DNA of 64,000 nucleotides, taken from positions 9,996 to 73,995 of the forward strand of contig CAZDYP010000002.1 in NCBI GenBank assembly GCA_964509505.1. Direction: 5' to 3'. Position numbers and translations under genes: made by a program. Source of the DNA: CAZDYP01 sp964509505 (GTDB taxonomy: Bacteria; Chloroflexota; Anaerolineae; JACRMK01). The notes under the pieces were generated by a model that saw nothing but the letters and a program-made list of their open reading frames with translations, did not search any database and had not been told where the DNA came from. Below, piece after piece: positions 28,829 to 35,995 of this stretch (position 1 is its first letter; every line of letters begins with the position of its first letter).

Positions 28829-29230
28829 ATGGAACTCGTGAAAGTGACGAATGGCGCGGTGCAACTGCCATCATCGGTCACACGATGGTTGGGCGACGAA
28901 GACAAACTCGCCATCGAAGTGAGCGGCGATGCGCTTGTATTGACAAAGGTGCATGAGGTTGACGACGATGACGAGCAAGACATGCGTAAACTTGTAGCGG
29001 AACACGAAGCGTTTATGCGGCAATATGAGACTTTGAAGAAACGGTATGACGGCGAGTACGTGGCAATCCATGCGGGCTTGGTGATTGACCATGATCCCGA
29101 TGCGCGAACATTGCATCTGCGAGTGCGTGAACGTTTGGGGCGCACCGTAGTGTTGCTCAAGAAAGTAGATGCCTATCCAGAACGCGAGCTAGTTTTTCGT
29201 AGCCCGCGCTTTGAAAGAAGTCGCCAATGA
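28829..29230 (+). CDS. AbrB-like/DUF5678-like protein
   Basis: 133 residues with GGAG before the ATG. The N-terminus (MELVKVTNGAVQLPSSVTRW then LAIEVSGDALVLTKV) is a swapped-hairpin AbrB/MazE-type DNA-binding strand set. The C-terminus (LKKRYDGEYVAIHAGLVIDH then LRVRERLGRTVVLLKKV) matches the DUF5678 pattern. Such pairs usually precede an aspartic-protease-like gene in Chloroflexi and cyanobacteria. Here too the next gene overlaps (ATGA). Its role is unknown; an antitoxin-like regulator is possible. Confidence 0.75.
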   Translation: MELVKVTNGAVQLPSSVTRWLGDEDKLAIEVSGDALVLTKVHEVDDDDEQDMRKLVAEHEAFMRQYETLKKRYDGEYVAIHAGLVIDHDPDARTLHLRVRERLGRTVVLLKKVDAYPERELVFRSPRFERSRQ

Positions 29231-29607
29231 GATACCGCTACAACTAAGACTATGATCCGCCTGCGCCATTTGTGGACGTGATCTTGCTTGCTCCTGACGC
29301 GGAGCAACGTACAGTCTCTTTACCTGCTTTTGTAGATAGCGGCGCAGATGGGACTATCGTGCCAGTACGTCATCGCAAAGGCATTGATGCGCCGAAGGTT
29401 GGCATCACTTTCATTCGCAGTCAATGGCACGAACGGCATCGTATGGTCACTTATCAGATTGATATTCAAATTGATACGCTGACCGTGCGAAACATTGAGG
29501 TGGTGGGCGATGCTATCTCCGATGAAATTGTGTTAGGGCGTGATGTGTTGAATCGCTTGCGTGTGCTGCTGGATGGCATCGCGCAGACGACAGAGATCCG
29601 TGGTTAG
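29227..29607 (+). pseudogene. Retropepsin-like aspartic protease with in-frame stop
   Basis: The ATG at 29227 overlaps the previous stop (ATGA) and begins MRYRYN, but codon 7 is TAA (29245-29247). The same frame continues DYDPPAPFVDVILLAPDAEQ and then PAFVDSGADGTIVPV, the retropepsin active-site motif (DSGAD) of a single-domain bacterial aspartic protease. VLGRDVLNRLRVLLDG is its typical C-terminal flap/psi-loop end. Translation could restart at GTG 29272 and would leave the catalytic motif intact. The nonsense codon may be a real decay event or a base error. Confidence 0.7.
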
Positions 29608-29621
29608 GGAGGAGGCGAGGC

Positions 29622-29888
29622 ATGGGCAAGCGCAATGGGCAAATGACAGACAAGCCGTGTTTGGCAACGGTCGTCGCAGAACTATTCCCGCGACAAGGGC
29701 AATGGCGCGCACATCATTATTTTGCGTTGCCTGAAGTGAATCGCATCGTCGAACTGTCGAAAGGAGAATTAGTCATCCCGACTATGCCCACCAATTTTCA
29801 CCCAATCATCTTGGAGCAATTGTTCCTCGCGATGCGCGCAGTTGTCAGCGCGCATCGTTTGGGAGTCATCCGATTTGCAGCAGAGTAA
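29622..29888 (+). pseudogene. Truncated Uma2-family nuclease-like gene
   Basis: 88 residues: HHYFALPEVNRIVELSKGEL and IPTMPTNFHPIILEQLFLAM are the N-terminal third of Uma2 (DUF820) proteins, restriction-endonuclease-fold proteins normally of about 190 residues. The PD-(D/E)xK catalytic residues lie in the missing part, so it should be inactive. It directly follows the broken protease gene, with a terminator after it. Confidence 0.7.
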
Positions 29889-29911
29889 CCGACCCTCACG
29901 GCTCAAGCGCC

Positions 29912-29945
29912 AAACGAGCGAGGCTCAAATCAGCCTCGCTCGTTT
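29912..29945. terminator. Bidirectional terminator
   Basis: A perfect 14-bp stem (AAACGAGCGAGGCT / AGCCTCGCTCGTTT) with a 6-nt loop lies between convergent genes. Confidence 0.8.
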
Positions 29946-29949
29946 CATT

Positions 29950-30660
29950 TCAATACCCCGTAAAACTATCGGTCTTGAGGTTGTCCTCAGACACTCCCGC
30001 TTGGAGTAACAGCTCTTTGTAGGCGTTCACCATTGGCGGGGGCCCACTGAGCCAGCACCACGACGCTTTGAAATTGGGCGCGTGGCGTTGGAGCAACGCT
30101 TCGCTCAAACGTCCCGTCTCACCGTTCCAACCACGCTCGGGTTCGCTCAGCACATGCGTACACTTAAACGAGGGCATGGCTTGGGCGAGGTCGGCGAGCT
30201 CGCGCCCAAACACGATATCGGCAATGGTGCGATTGAAGTAAAACAGGGTTGCGTTGATGGATTGTTGCGTGTTGAACGCTTCGCGCAAGATCGAGCGATA
30301 GGGCGTGATGCCGATGCCACCTGCGATGAAGACATGCTCATTCGCTCCTTCGTCGGGTATAGTGAAGCCGCCGCGTGGCGTCTCCAGCGTCAGCGCGTAA
30401 CCGATAGGCGCATGGCGCAACGTTTCCTTGAAGCCACTGCCGCGCAAGCGTGTGGTGAACATCACCCTGCCTTGTTCGCTCGGCGCAGACGAGATGGTGA
30501 AGTGTCGTCGTTTGCCGCGCTCATCGGGAAACGCGAGCTCATCCAATTCAAAGAACACGAATTGTCCGGCCTTGAATGTGAACAGTTGCCCGTTCAAATC
30601 GAACACGAACGACATTACATCGCTCGTTTCTTGTCGCTGCTCTTGCAAGGTGATACGCAT
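29950..30660 (-). CDS. Ferredoxin-NADP reductase-type flavoprotein
   Basis: 236 residues from the ATG at 30660, chosen for the AAGGAGG 6 nt upstream. The FAD domain shows AGQFVFFEL and the RHFTISSAPSE flavin-binding motif. The NAD(P) domain opens with FIAGGIGITPYRSILRE and closes with SGPPPMVNAYKELLLQAGVSEDNLKTDSF over two strands. No ferredoxin domain is fused, so it needs a separate electron partner. It moves electrons between NAD(P)H and a redox protein. It lies behind the LLM oxidoreductase on the same strand, separated by a heptamer repeat. Confidence 0.88.
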   Translation of the reverse strand: MRITLQEQRQETSDVMSFVFDLNGQLFTFKAGQFVFFELDELAFPDERGKRRHFTISSAPSEQGRVMFTTRLRGSGFKETLRHAPIGYALTLETPRGGFTIPDEGANEHVFIAGGIGITPYRSILREAFNTQQSINATLFYFNRTIADIVFGRELADLAQAMPSFKCTHVLSEPERGWNGETGRLSEALLQRHAPNFKASWCWLSGPPPMVNAYKELLLQAGVSEDNLKTDSFTGY

Positions 30661-30685
30661 AGCCCCCTCCTTTATAAAGCAAAGT

Positions 30686-30759
30686 ATCAAGTGCCAGGTG
30701 TCAAGTGTCAAGTGTCAAGTGTCAAAGCCGCTCCCACATGACACATGACACTTGACCCT
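30686..30759. repeat. Heptamer-unit inverted repeat (AAGTGTC type)
   Basis: Five units (CAAGTGC, CAGGTGT, then AAGTGTC copies) pair with ACATGAC/ACTTGAC units downstream. It fills the spacer between the LLM oxidoreductase and the flavoprotein reductase. Confidence 0.85.
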
Positions 30760-31791
30760 TCATTGGTGAAACAGCTCCACCGTCTGCCGCCACTGCGTTT
30801 CGGTGCCGCCTGATTCCATCGGCAAGTAGTAGGTGATGCGATCCAGCAAGCCGCCTGCGTAACGCTTCTGCAATTTCGCGGGCAACTCCGCCCAGGTGCC
30901 TTCCTCCGCGTACGTGTAGAGCATTTCATCGGTAATAAGTTGCGGCATCTCGNNNNNNNNNNACTTGCCGCGCGACGCGAGATGCGACAATTGCTCCGCC
31001 GTGGCTTTCCAACCATGAATCTCTAACACAGGATGATACGTCGGCGTGCTGGCGTAGAATGCGATTTGTTGACGGATGAGCTCGCGGATGGGCGCGCGTT
31101 CAGTTTCATTGTCGCCTGCAATCACGAAAGCCGCGCTCGTCAGCTCGATGTCTTTGCGTGTGCGGTCTGTGCCTTTCATGCCGATTGCCATTTGGGGCAA
31201 GATGAATTCCGCGATGTATTTTGGCGAATGGAGTGGATGCACATGGAAGCCTTCGCAGAGCTCGCCCGCGAGCCGACAGAGATGCTCGTTCACGCCCGCG
31301 ATGTAGATGGGGATATGCGGATGCTCGATGGGGCCGGGATTGAAGAATGGCGACATGAGCGTGAGCTTGAAGAACTCGCCGCGAAAGTTCATTTTTTCGC
31401 CCGTCTGCCAACAATGCCACACATGACGCATGGCGAGGATGTATTCGCGGAAGCGCGGCGTCGGATGATCCCACACCATGCCGAAGCGGCGTTCGATGTG
31501 CGGCTTGATTTGCGTGCCGAGTCCCATGATGAAACGCCCGTGGCTCATCGCCTGCAAATCCCAGCCGATATATGCCAGCGCCATCGGGCTGCGCGAAAAC
31601 GCAACGGCAATCGAAGTACCGAGTTTGATTTTGGTTGTGTGTTCAGCGGCGAGGACGAGTTGCAAGAACGCGTCATGTTGCGTTTCGGCTGACCACAGAC
31701 AATCGAAGCCCAAGTTTTCGGCGCGTTTGGCGCGTGTCGCAATTTCTTGCAAGGTCAACGCACCGACGCCGAGGGCGGTGTCAATTTTCAT
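30760..31791 (-). CDS. LLM-class (F420-type) oxidoreductase
   Basis: About 343 residues from the ATG at 31791 (GGAG 7 nt upstream). The luciferase-like TIM barrel is clear: ARAENLGFDC-type AKRAENLGFDCLWSAETQHD at the start, LGTSIAVAFSRSPMALAYIG, GRFIMGLGTQIKPHIERRFG and the PIYIAGVNEHLCRLAGE core. It fits the TIGR03617-like group of F420-dependent enzymes, which move hydride between F420 and an unknown substrate. A 10-N gap (30953-30962) falls near residue 277. The upstream extension is heptamer-repeat DNA. Confidence 0.85.
   Translation of the reverse strand: MKIDTALGVGALTLQEIATRAKRAENLGFDCLWSAETQHDAFLQLVLAAEHTTKIKLGTSIAVAFSRSPMALAYIGWDLQAMSHGRFIMGLGTQIKPHIERRFGMVWDHPTPRFREYILAMRHVWHCWQTGEKMNFRGEFFKLTLMSPFFNPGPIEHPHIPIYIAGVNEHLCRLAGELCEGFHVHPLHSPKYIAEFILPQMAIGMKGTDRTRKDIELTSAAFVIAGDNETERAPIRELIRQQIAFYASTPTYHPVLEIHGWKATAEQLSHLASRGKXXXXEMPQLITDEMLYTYAEEGTWAELPAKLQKRYAGGLLDRITYYLPMESGGTETQWRQTVELFHQ
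30953..30962. other. Assembly gap (10 N)
   Basis: Ten N inside the LLM oxidoreductase gene. The reading frame matches on both sides only if the true gap length is 10 modulo 3. Confidence 0.99.
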
Positions 31792-31802
31792 GCTATGCTC
31801 CA

Positions 31803-31842
31803 ATGGGAAGTTGAAGATTGAAGGTTGAAGATTAAAGGATAA
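31803..31842. repeat. Heptamer-unit repeat (GATTGAA type)
   Basis: Units AGTTGAA, GATTGAA, GGTTGAA and GATTAAA in phase lie directly upstream of the LLM oxidoreductase. A single arm is visible without a clear partner. Confidence 0.75.
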
Positions 31843-32021
31843 GCAACCATGCAGGCAAGCGCAGAGGTGATACGGCAAACGATTGATTGACTATCGGAAA
31901 TCTCCTTGAGATGTGATTCACGCTGCGTCACGCTCGGCGCAACGCATTTGAGGTTCACACTCTACACCACAAGGCGTCCCGTTGTCATGAGGCAATGTCC
32001 CGTATGGGGCGGGAAGTTTAG

Positions 32022-32073
32022 ACAACACACCACGCGCCCGCTAGCAGCTGATAGCGGGCGCGCTGTGTGTTGT
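32022..32073. terminator. Long hairpin behind the NT-HEPN gene
   Basis: ACAACACAC/GTGTGTTGT and CGCGCCCGCT/AGCGGGCGCG form a 20-bp-class stem just beyond the stop codon at 32081. There is no T-tract, so it may act as an mRNA-end stabiliser or factor-dependent terminator. Confidence 0.55.
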
Positions 32074-32080
32074 GCGTCAT

Positions 32081-32800
32081 TTAAGGGGTTTTCATTTTCT
32101 CTTGTATGAGCATGACGAGCGCTTTCGCCTCCGCCAATGATTGTAACACTTCGTCCTTCGTCAAGGGAGAGCCAGCCAGCAAAGGATAGCGCCCTTCGAT
32201 GTAGTAGGCGTTCATTTTGCGGCAGGCAGGCAAGAAAGGCGCAAAGCGTGCATCGTGTGGTGTTGCCGCACGGATCAGCTCTTCGAGGCTGTGAATGCGT
32301 CGCAAGCCCCAGCCTGTGCTGAGCAGATAGCCTTTGAGGTATTTTTCAACGCCCTGTTGAATGAGCATCGCAGCAATACCTAATGGCTCGTTTTCACGCA
32401 AGAGCAATTCGGCGACTCGCAAGTCGTCATCACCTTTACGAAACCAATCCGACGGCTTCAATGATTCGCTCGCGCTCATCAGTACCTCTCCCTTTTCAAA
32501 AATCTCGCGCAACAGGGGGTCGCCTGCATCCAACCCTTGTTGAGTTTCCTGCGGCGTATAGACAATCGGCTCGAATGGCACGTCACGCTGCCAGTCGAAA
32601 GCGATTTCCTGAGCGCGTACCATGCGCTCGATGCGCCGCTCATCTGTATTTTTGATGATGAGCATGTCTATATCGCTGTCCGCATGGGGTTGTCCATAAG
32701 CATACGAGCCAAACAAAATAATGCGCTCAGGTTGGTAAGCCTGCCGTAACTTATGCACAATGTCCCAAATATATTTTTGGATGCGCTGATCCGTAATCAT
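32081..32800 (-). CDS. Nucleotidyltransferase-HEPN fusion protein
   Basis: 239 residues from the ATG at 32800. Residues 1-100 are a minimal nucleotidyltransferase with RIILFGSYAYGQPHADSDID (GSxxxG...SDxD). Residues 130-235 are a HEPN domain: DWFRKGDDDLRVAELLL, AAMLIQQGVEKYLKGYLL, RRIHSLEELI and YYIEGRYP. In separate form these two domains make toxin-antitoxin pairs such as MntA/HepT. The fused type is known, but its action is less studied. The HEPN part lacks a strict RX4HXY; it has the HSLEEL-type variant, so ribonuclease activity is uncertain. TATAAT lies about 16 nt upstream. Confidence 0.85.
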   Translation of the reverse strand: MITDQRIQKYIWDIVHKLRQAYQPERIILFGSYAYGQPHADSDIDMLIIKNTDERRIERMVRAQEIAFDWQRDVPFEPIVYTPQETQQGLDAGDPLLREIFEKGEVLMSASESLKPSDWFRKGDDDLRVAELLLRENEPLGIAAMLIQQGVEKYLKGYLLSTGWGLRRIHSLEELIRAATPHDARFAPFLPACRKMNAYYIEGRYPLLAGSPLTKDEVLQSLAEAKALVMLIQEKMKTP

Positions 32801-32858
32801 GGATTGCCTCAAGCGAATTATAGCATAAGCGCCACAGTCACACAGATTACCAGTAACA

Positions 32859-32899
32859 GCTGACTGATGGCTATTCGCTATCCACTATTTGCCGTCTGG
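32859..32899. repeat. Heptamer-unit repeat (CTATTCG type)
   Basis: Units CTGATGG, CTATTCG, CTATCCA, CTATTTG and CCGTCTG in phase abut the -10 at 32900. Confidence 0.7.
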
Positions 32900-32905
32900 T
32901 ATAAT
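32900..32905 (+). promoter_or_regulatory. -10 of the DUF2071 gene (leaderless)
   Basis: TATAAT, then 6 nt, then the GTG start at 32912; no Shine-Dalgarno. Confidence 0.55.
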
Positions 32906-32911
32906 TCTGCC

Positions 32912-34354
32912 GTGCTAACTCTCTTCTCCTCCGAAACTCGCCTACGCCTCGCGTGGTTCTGCGCGGGCGCGCACATCGCTTCGATTCTCGCCGTGTTGCT
33001 CGTCATTCAAAATGGCACGCCCGCAGGCGAGCTCATCACGCGACGCGAATACGTGGCGACTCACGCGCTGGTATGGGGCGTCGCGTGGGGCGTGTGGGTG
33101 TTTGCGTCGTTGTCGCTGATTTTGTTTTGGCTGACGTGTGTGGATGTGTTGCCGTACAAAGTGTGGGGTATGTTAGCGGTAGGATTGACGTTTAGCGGGG
33201 CGTTGATAGATTGGGTGAACGAGGTGATTTGGATTTTTCTCGCGCCGACGTGGGCGTTGCTCGCGCGCAACGATGTGTTCTATGCGAATCTTTATGCCGT
33301 GTGGGATCGCGCATACACCGTGCTATCCGTTGGCGTCGCGCACGGACTCTACACGGTGAGTGGCATCATCATCACCGCCATCACGTTGCAGACGAAAAAC
33401 TTTCCACGCTGGTTGTCGTGGTGGGGTATGGGGGTGTGGGTGTTGTCGTTGGTGATGGCGTATGCGGGCTTCGCAGGCGAAGCGTTGTGGTTGTTGATCG
33501 TGCCTGCGGGCGTGTTCCCATTATTCGTCGCATGGGTGATGCTGATGGGCTATGGCTGGCTCTGCGCAGCACGCCCTCACGCCATTACCGAATCATTGCG
33601 CGAGCGCTTGACAGTGCGCGAAACAGCGCGGGCGATGATACCGAAGCATCTGCTTGCGATGACGGCGACTTTTCGCCGCTGCTTCTACGTACATTTCGCC
33701 ATCGCGCCTGATGTGATACGTCGCTGCTTGCCGCCAATCCTTGAACCTGATTTGTACAATGGTCGGGCTTTCGTTTCCGTGGCAATCGTGCAATTAGAAG
33801 GTATGCGTCCCACCTGGTTGCCAACGTGGTTGGGCGTAACTTACCACCAAGTGTTGTATCGTGTCGCCGTGCGCTACAACGGTGAACGGGGCGTTTATTT
33901 TTTACGCAGCGATGCAGACAATCATTGGATGGCGTTGTTAAGCGATTGGTTCACGATCTTTCGCGCTCATCACGCACATATCGCTTGGAGACAGGCGCCC
34001 CATCACGTGCATTGCGACATCACCCCCAAGCCCGCTCATCACGCCGACATCCACGCGTCCTATGATTTGCATACGGCGACACATGACATGCCCGCATCAT
34101 CACAATTCAAGACGTTGGCAGAGGCGAAAGATTTTCTGGTGGAATTGTCTGTCGCATTTGGCTATGATCCGTTGCGAGAGAAGGTAGAGCGAGTCACAGT
34201 CAAGCGTGGCAAGTGGAATGTTCAACTCGTCGCCGACACTCGCGCACACTACGACTGGTTGAATGGCAGCGAGTTCTTCCCCGCAGGCTGCGCGCAACTC
34301 GATTCGATTTTCTATGTGGAGGCGATACCGTATTACTGGTATCGGCTGAAATAG
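32912..34354 (+). CDS. Membrane protein with C-terminal DUF2071 (YqjF-like) domain
   Basis: 480 residues from GTG 32912, set by the TATAAT 6 nt upstream. The first 230 residues form about six membrane segments (LAWFCAGAHIASILAVLLVI; ALVWGVAWGVWVFASLSLIL; and further on LWLLIVPAGVFPLFVAWVML). The C-terminal 240 residues form a soluble DUF2071-like domain: CLPPILEPDLYNGRAFVSVA, GERGVYFLRSDADNHWMALL and FFPAGCAQLDSIFYVEAIPY. DUF2071 proteins are of unknown function; the fusion to a membrane part is uncommon in my experience. It faces no operon partner. Confidence 0.75.
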   Translation: MLTLFSSETRLRLAWFCAGAHIASILAVLLVIQNGTPAGELITRREYVATHALVWGVAWGVWVFASLSLILFWLTCVDVLPYKVWGMLAVGLTFSGALIDWVNEVIWIFLAPTWALLARNDVFYANLYAVWDRAYTVLSVGVAHGLYTVSGIIITAITLQTKNFPRWLSWWGMGVWVLSLVMAYAGFAGEALWLLIVPAGVFPLFVAWVMLMGYGWLCAARPHAITESLRERLTVRETARAMIPKHLLAMTATFRRCFYVHFAIAPDVIRRCLPPILEPDLYNGRAFVSVAIVQLEGMRPTWLPTWLGVTYHQVLYRVAVRYNGERGVYFLRSDADNHWMALLSDWFTIFRAHHAHIAWRQAPHHVHCDITPKPAHHADIHASYDLHTATHDMPASSQFKTLAEAKDFLVELSVAFGYDPLREKVERVTVKRGKWNVQLVADTRAHYDWLNGSEFFPAGCAQLDSIFYVEAIPYYWYRLK

Positions 34355-34476
34355 CGAACAGCATCCTGAGCTTGTTGAAGGACGCTATTTGCCTTCCGCC
34401 GTTCGCTCCCCCAACCCCACCTCGCGCGCTTTGAGGGTCGTGTTCCTGTCGTGACAAGACAAGCGGCGGGACATAA

Positions 34477-34507
34477 CACAAGCCTCTGTGCAAGGCAGAG
34501 GCTTGTG
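34477..34507. terminator. Hairpin terminator between convergent genes
   Basis: CACAAGCCTCTG and CAGAGGCTTGTG form a perfect 12-bp stem with a 7-nt loop directly behind dtd. T-richness is weak on both sides. Confidence 0.6.
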
Positions 34508-34509
34508 AT

Positions 34510-34959
34510 TTACAACTCCATCGTATCCAACCCAATCGTCACAGGTCCATCGTTCTCCAACGTCACCTGCATGTGTGCGCCAAAGATGCCTGTCTGCACA
34601 TCGCTCACGCCTGCCTCGCGCAACACATCGGCAAAATACTCGCAAAGCGGTTCAGCCTGTGCGGGCTTCGCAGCGGCGCTGAAGTCGGGGCGGCGTCCGC
34701 GTTTTATGTTCGCGTACAACGTGAATTGCGAGACGACCAGCGCGCTACCCTGCGCCTCCACGACTGACACATTCATCTTTCCATTTTCATCCGCAAAGAT
34801 GCGCAACCCCGCAATTTTGTCCGCCAGCGTCTTCGCTTCTTTATTGGTATCGCCATGCGTCACGCCCAACAAAATGAGCAAGCCGTGTCCAATCTGCGCG
34901 ACGACTTGCCCATTGACGATGACGGCGGCATGAGTGACTCGTTGAATTAAGGCTCTCAT
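34510..34959 (-). CDS. dtd: D-aminoacyl-tRNA deacylase
   Basis: 149 residues from the ATG at 34959 (MRALIQRVTHAAV). The family signatures are VSQFTLYANIKRGRRPDF with the catalytic-site SQFTLY, and NDGPVTIGLDT near the C-terminus with the Gly-cisPro proofreading motif. It removes D-amino acids and glycine from mischarged tRNA in the cytoplasm. Length is normal. Confidence 0.93.
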   Translation of the reverse strand: MRALIQRVTHAAVIVNGQVVAQIGHGLLILLGVTHGDTNKEAKTLADKIAGLRIFADENGKMNVSVVEAQGSALVVSQFTLYANIKRGRRPDFSAAAKPAQAEPLCEYFADVLREAGVSDVQTGIFGAHMQVTLENDGPVTIGLDTMEL

Positions 34960-34967
34960 TTCGCTCA

Positions 34968-35039
34968 AAAGGAAATGCGGAGGAAATGTGCGACGCTCCG
35001 ATTTCCTCCTATTTGCCCCTCATCTCCTCTAATCTCACT
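34968..35039. repeat. Heptamer-like repeat (TTTCCTC type)
   Basis: GGAAATGCGGAGGAAATG on the left and a TTTCCTC/CTATTTG/CCCCTCA/TCTCCTC series on the right form imperfect arms in the spacer upstream of dtd. Confidence 0.6.
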
Positions 35040-35047
35040 GAAGTCAT

Positions 35048-35908
35048 TTACGGCTTGTTCTTTAATTGCAACGACCCCAACCCCATCTCCACTTCCAATG
35101 TCAACACGGGGCCCACGCCCGTCAACATGTAGTTGTCGCCGTCCTTCTTCCACGCGCCCTCGGGGTTGACGGCGCGCGGTCCGCCCGACAACATCACTTT
35201 CGCGTTGGTGCCTTCTGGCACAATGAGTGTGAGCGTCGCAGCGCCGATTTGCACTTTCGCGGTCGCATTGCGCTGCAGCTTGCCGCTGAAGTCAAGCGTG
35301 TAATTGCTAACGCCGCCTTTGAAGATGAGCTTCTCGAAGTTTGCGTTCGCTAAACCCATAAACGACATCGCTGATGCGCCCGTCTCCACCAACAGCTCGC
35401 GCATCACTTCAGGGTTGAGCGAGGCAAACTTGATGTTGCTTGTCGCCGCGCCTTGCTCAATCTTCAACGCGCGCAACGGCACGCCGCCGAGACTGAGCGT
35501 GCCTTTATACGCGCCTGCATCCACCGTTAAACTAATGGGCGATGTTTTGCCCAACTGCAAGTTCCACTTGTTGATGGTATTCGTGCTGTCAGTTAAAAAC
35601 ACATCAGACTTACCCTGCGCGATGATGACACGCGTGCCGCTAATCGTGATGGTCGGTTTCCACTCGGCGACATTGGTTTGAATGACGCCTTCAATCAACT
35701 TGCTTGACCCGCCTGACAAATCCAACTCTGCCGCGCCTACTTGCAGCGTCAAGTTCGTTACTATGTTTGCGGCAGGCGCAGGCACATTGATAGGCGTCGT
35801 CTGCGTCGCCCCTGTTTTCAGTTGTGGCACGCCGCCCAACGTAAAATCACACGCAGTCGTTGCGGTGATGATGAGTAGCAAGCTGAAAATAATTTTGCGG
35901 TGCAACAT
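35048..35908 (-). CDS. Lipoprotein with toast-rack-like beta domain
   Basis: 286 residues from the ATG at 35908 (GGAGGAG 3 nt upstream). The signal IFSLLLIITATTAC ends in a lipobox Cys. The mature part is regular beta strands: LTLQVGAAELDLSGG..., SLTVDAGAYKGTLSLGG, LLVETGASAMSFMGLA and KVQIGAATLTLIVPEG. The repeated GA-x-x-L pattern is that of DUF4097/DUF2154 toast-rack proteins. It should sit on the outer face of the membrane. Function is unknown; such proteins are often linked to envelope stress, which nothing here proves. Confidence 0.75.
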   Translation of the reverse strand: MLHRKIIFSLLLIITATTACDFTLGGVPQLKTGATQTTPINVPAPAANIVTNLTLQVGAAELDLSGGSSKLIEGVIQTNVAEWKPTITISGTRVIIAQGKSDVFLTDSTNTINKWNLQLGKTSPISLTVDAGAYKGTLSLGGVPLRALKIEQGAATSNIKFASLNPEVMRELLVETGASAMSFMGLANANFEKLIFKGGVSNYTLDFSGKLQRNATAKVQIGAATLTLIVPEGTNAKVMLSGGPRAVNPEGAWKKDGDNYMLTGVGPVLTLEVEMGLGSLQLKNKP

Positions 35909-35925
35909 GTCTCCTCCACTAACAC

Positions 35926-35995
35926 GTGAGCAGTGAACAGTGGGCAGTGTGATGGCCTCTGATGACTGTTCGCTACTCACTGTTCACTTAGCTAC
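35926..35995. repeat. Heptamer-unit inverted repeat (GCAGTGA type)
   Basis: GAGCAGT, GAACAGT and GGGCAGT pair with GACTGTT, CGCTACT and CACTGTT. It lies between metG and the lipoprotein gene. Confidence 0.8.

Noticed and set aside
31033..31692. 219-codon plus-strand open frame
   Set aside because: Antisense to the LLM oxidoreductase; no start signal.
32022..32073. Insertion-sequence terminal repeats
   Set aside because: The two arms are separated by only about 8 nt and form one hairpin at a gene end.
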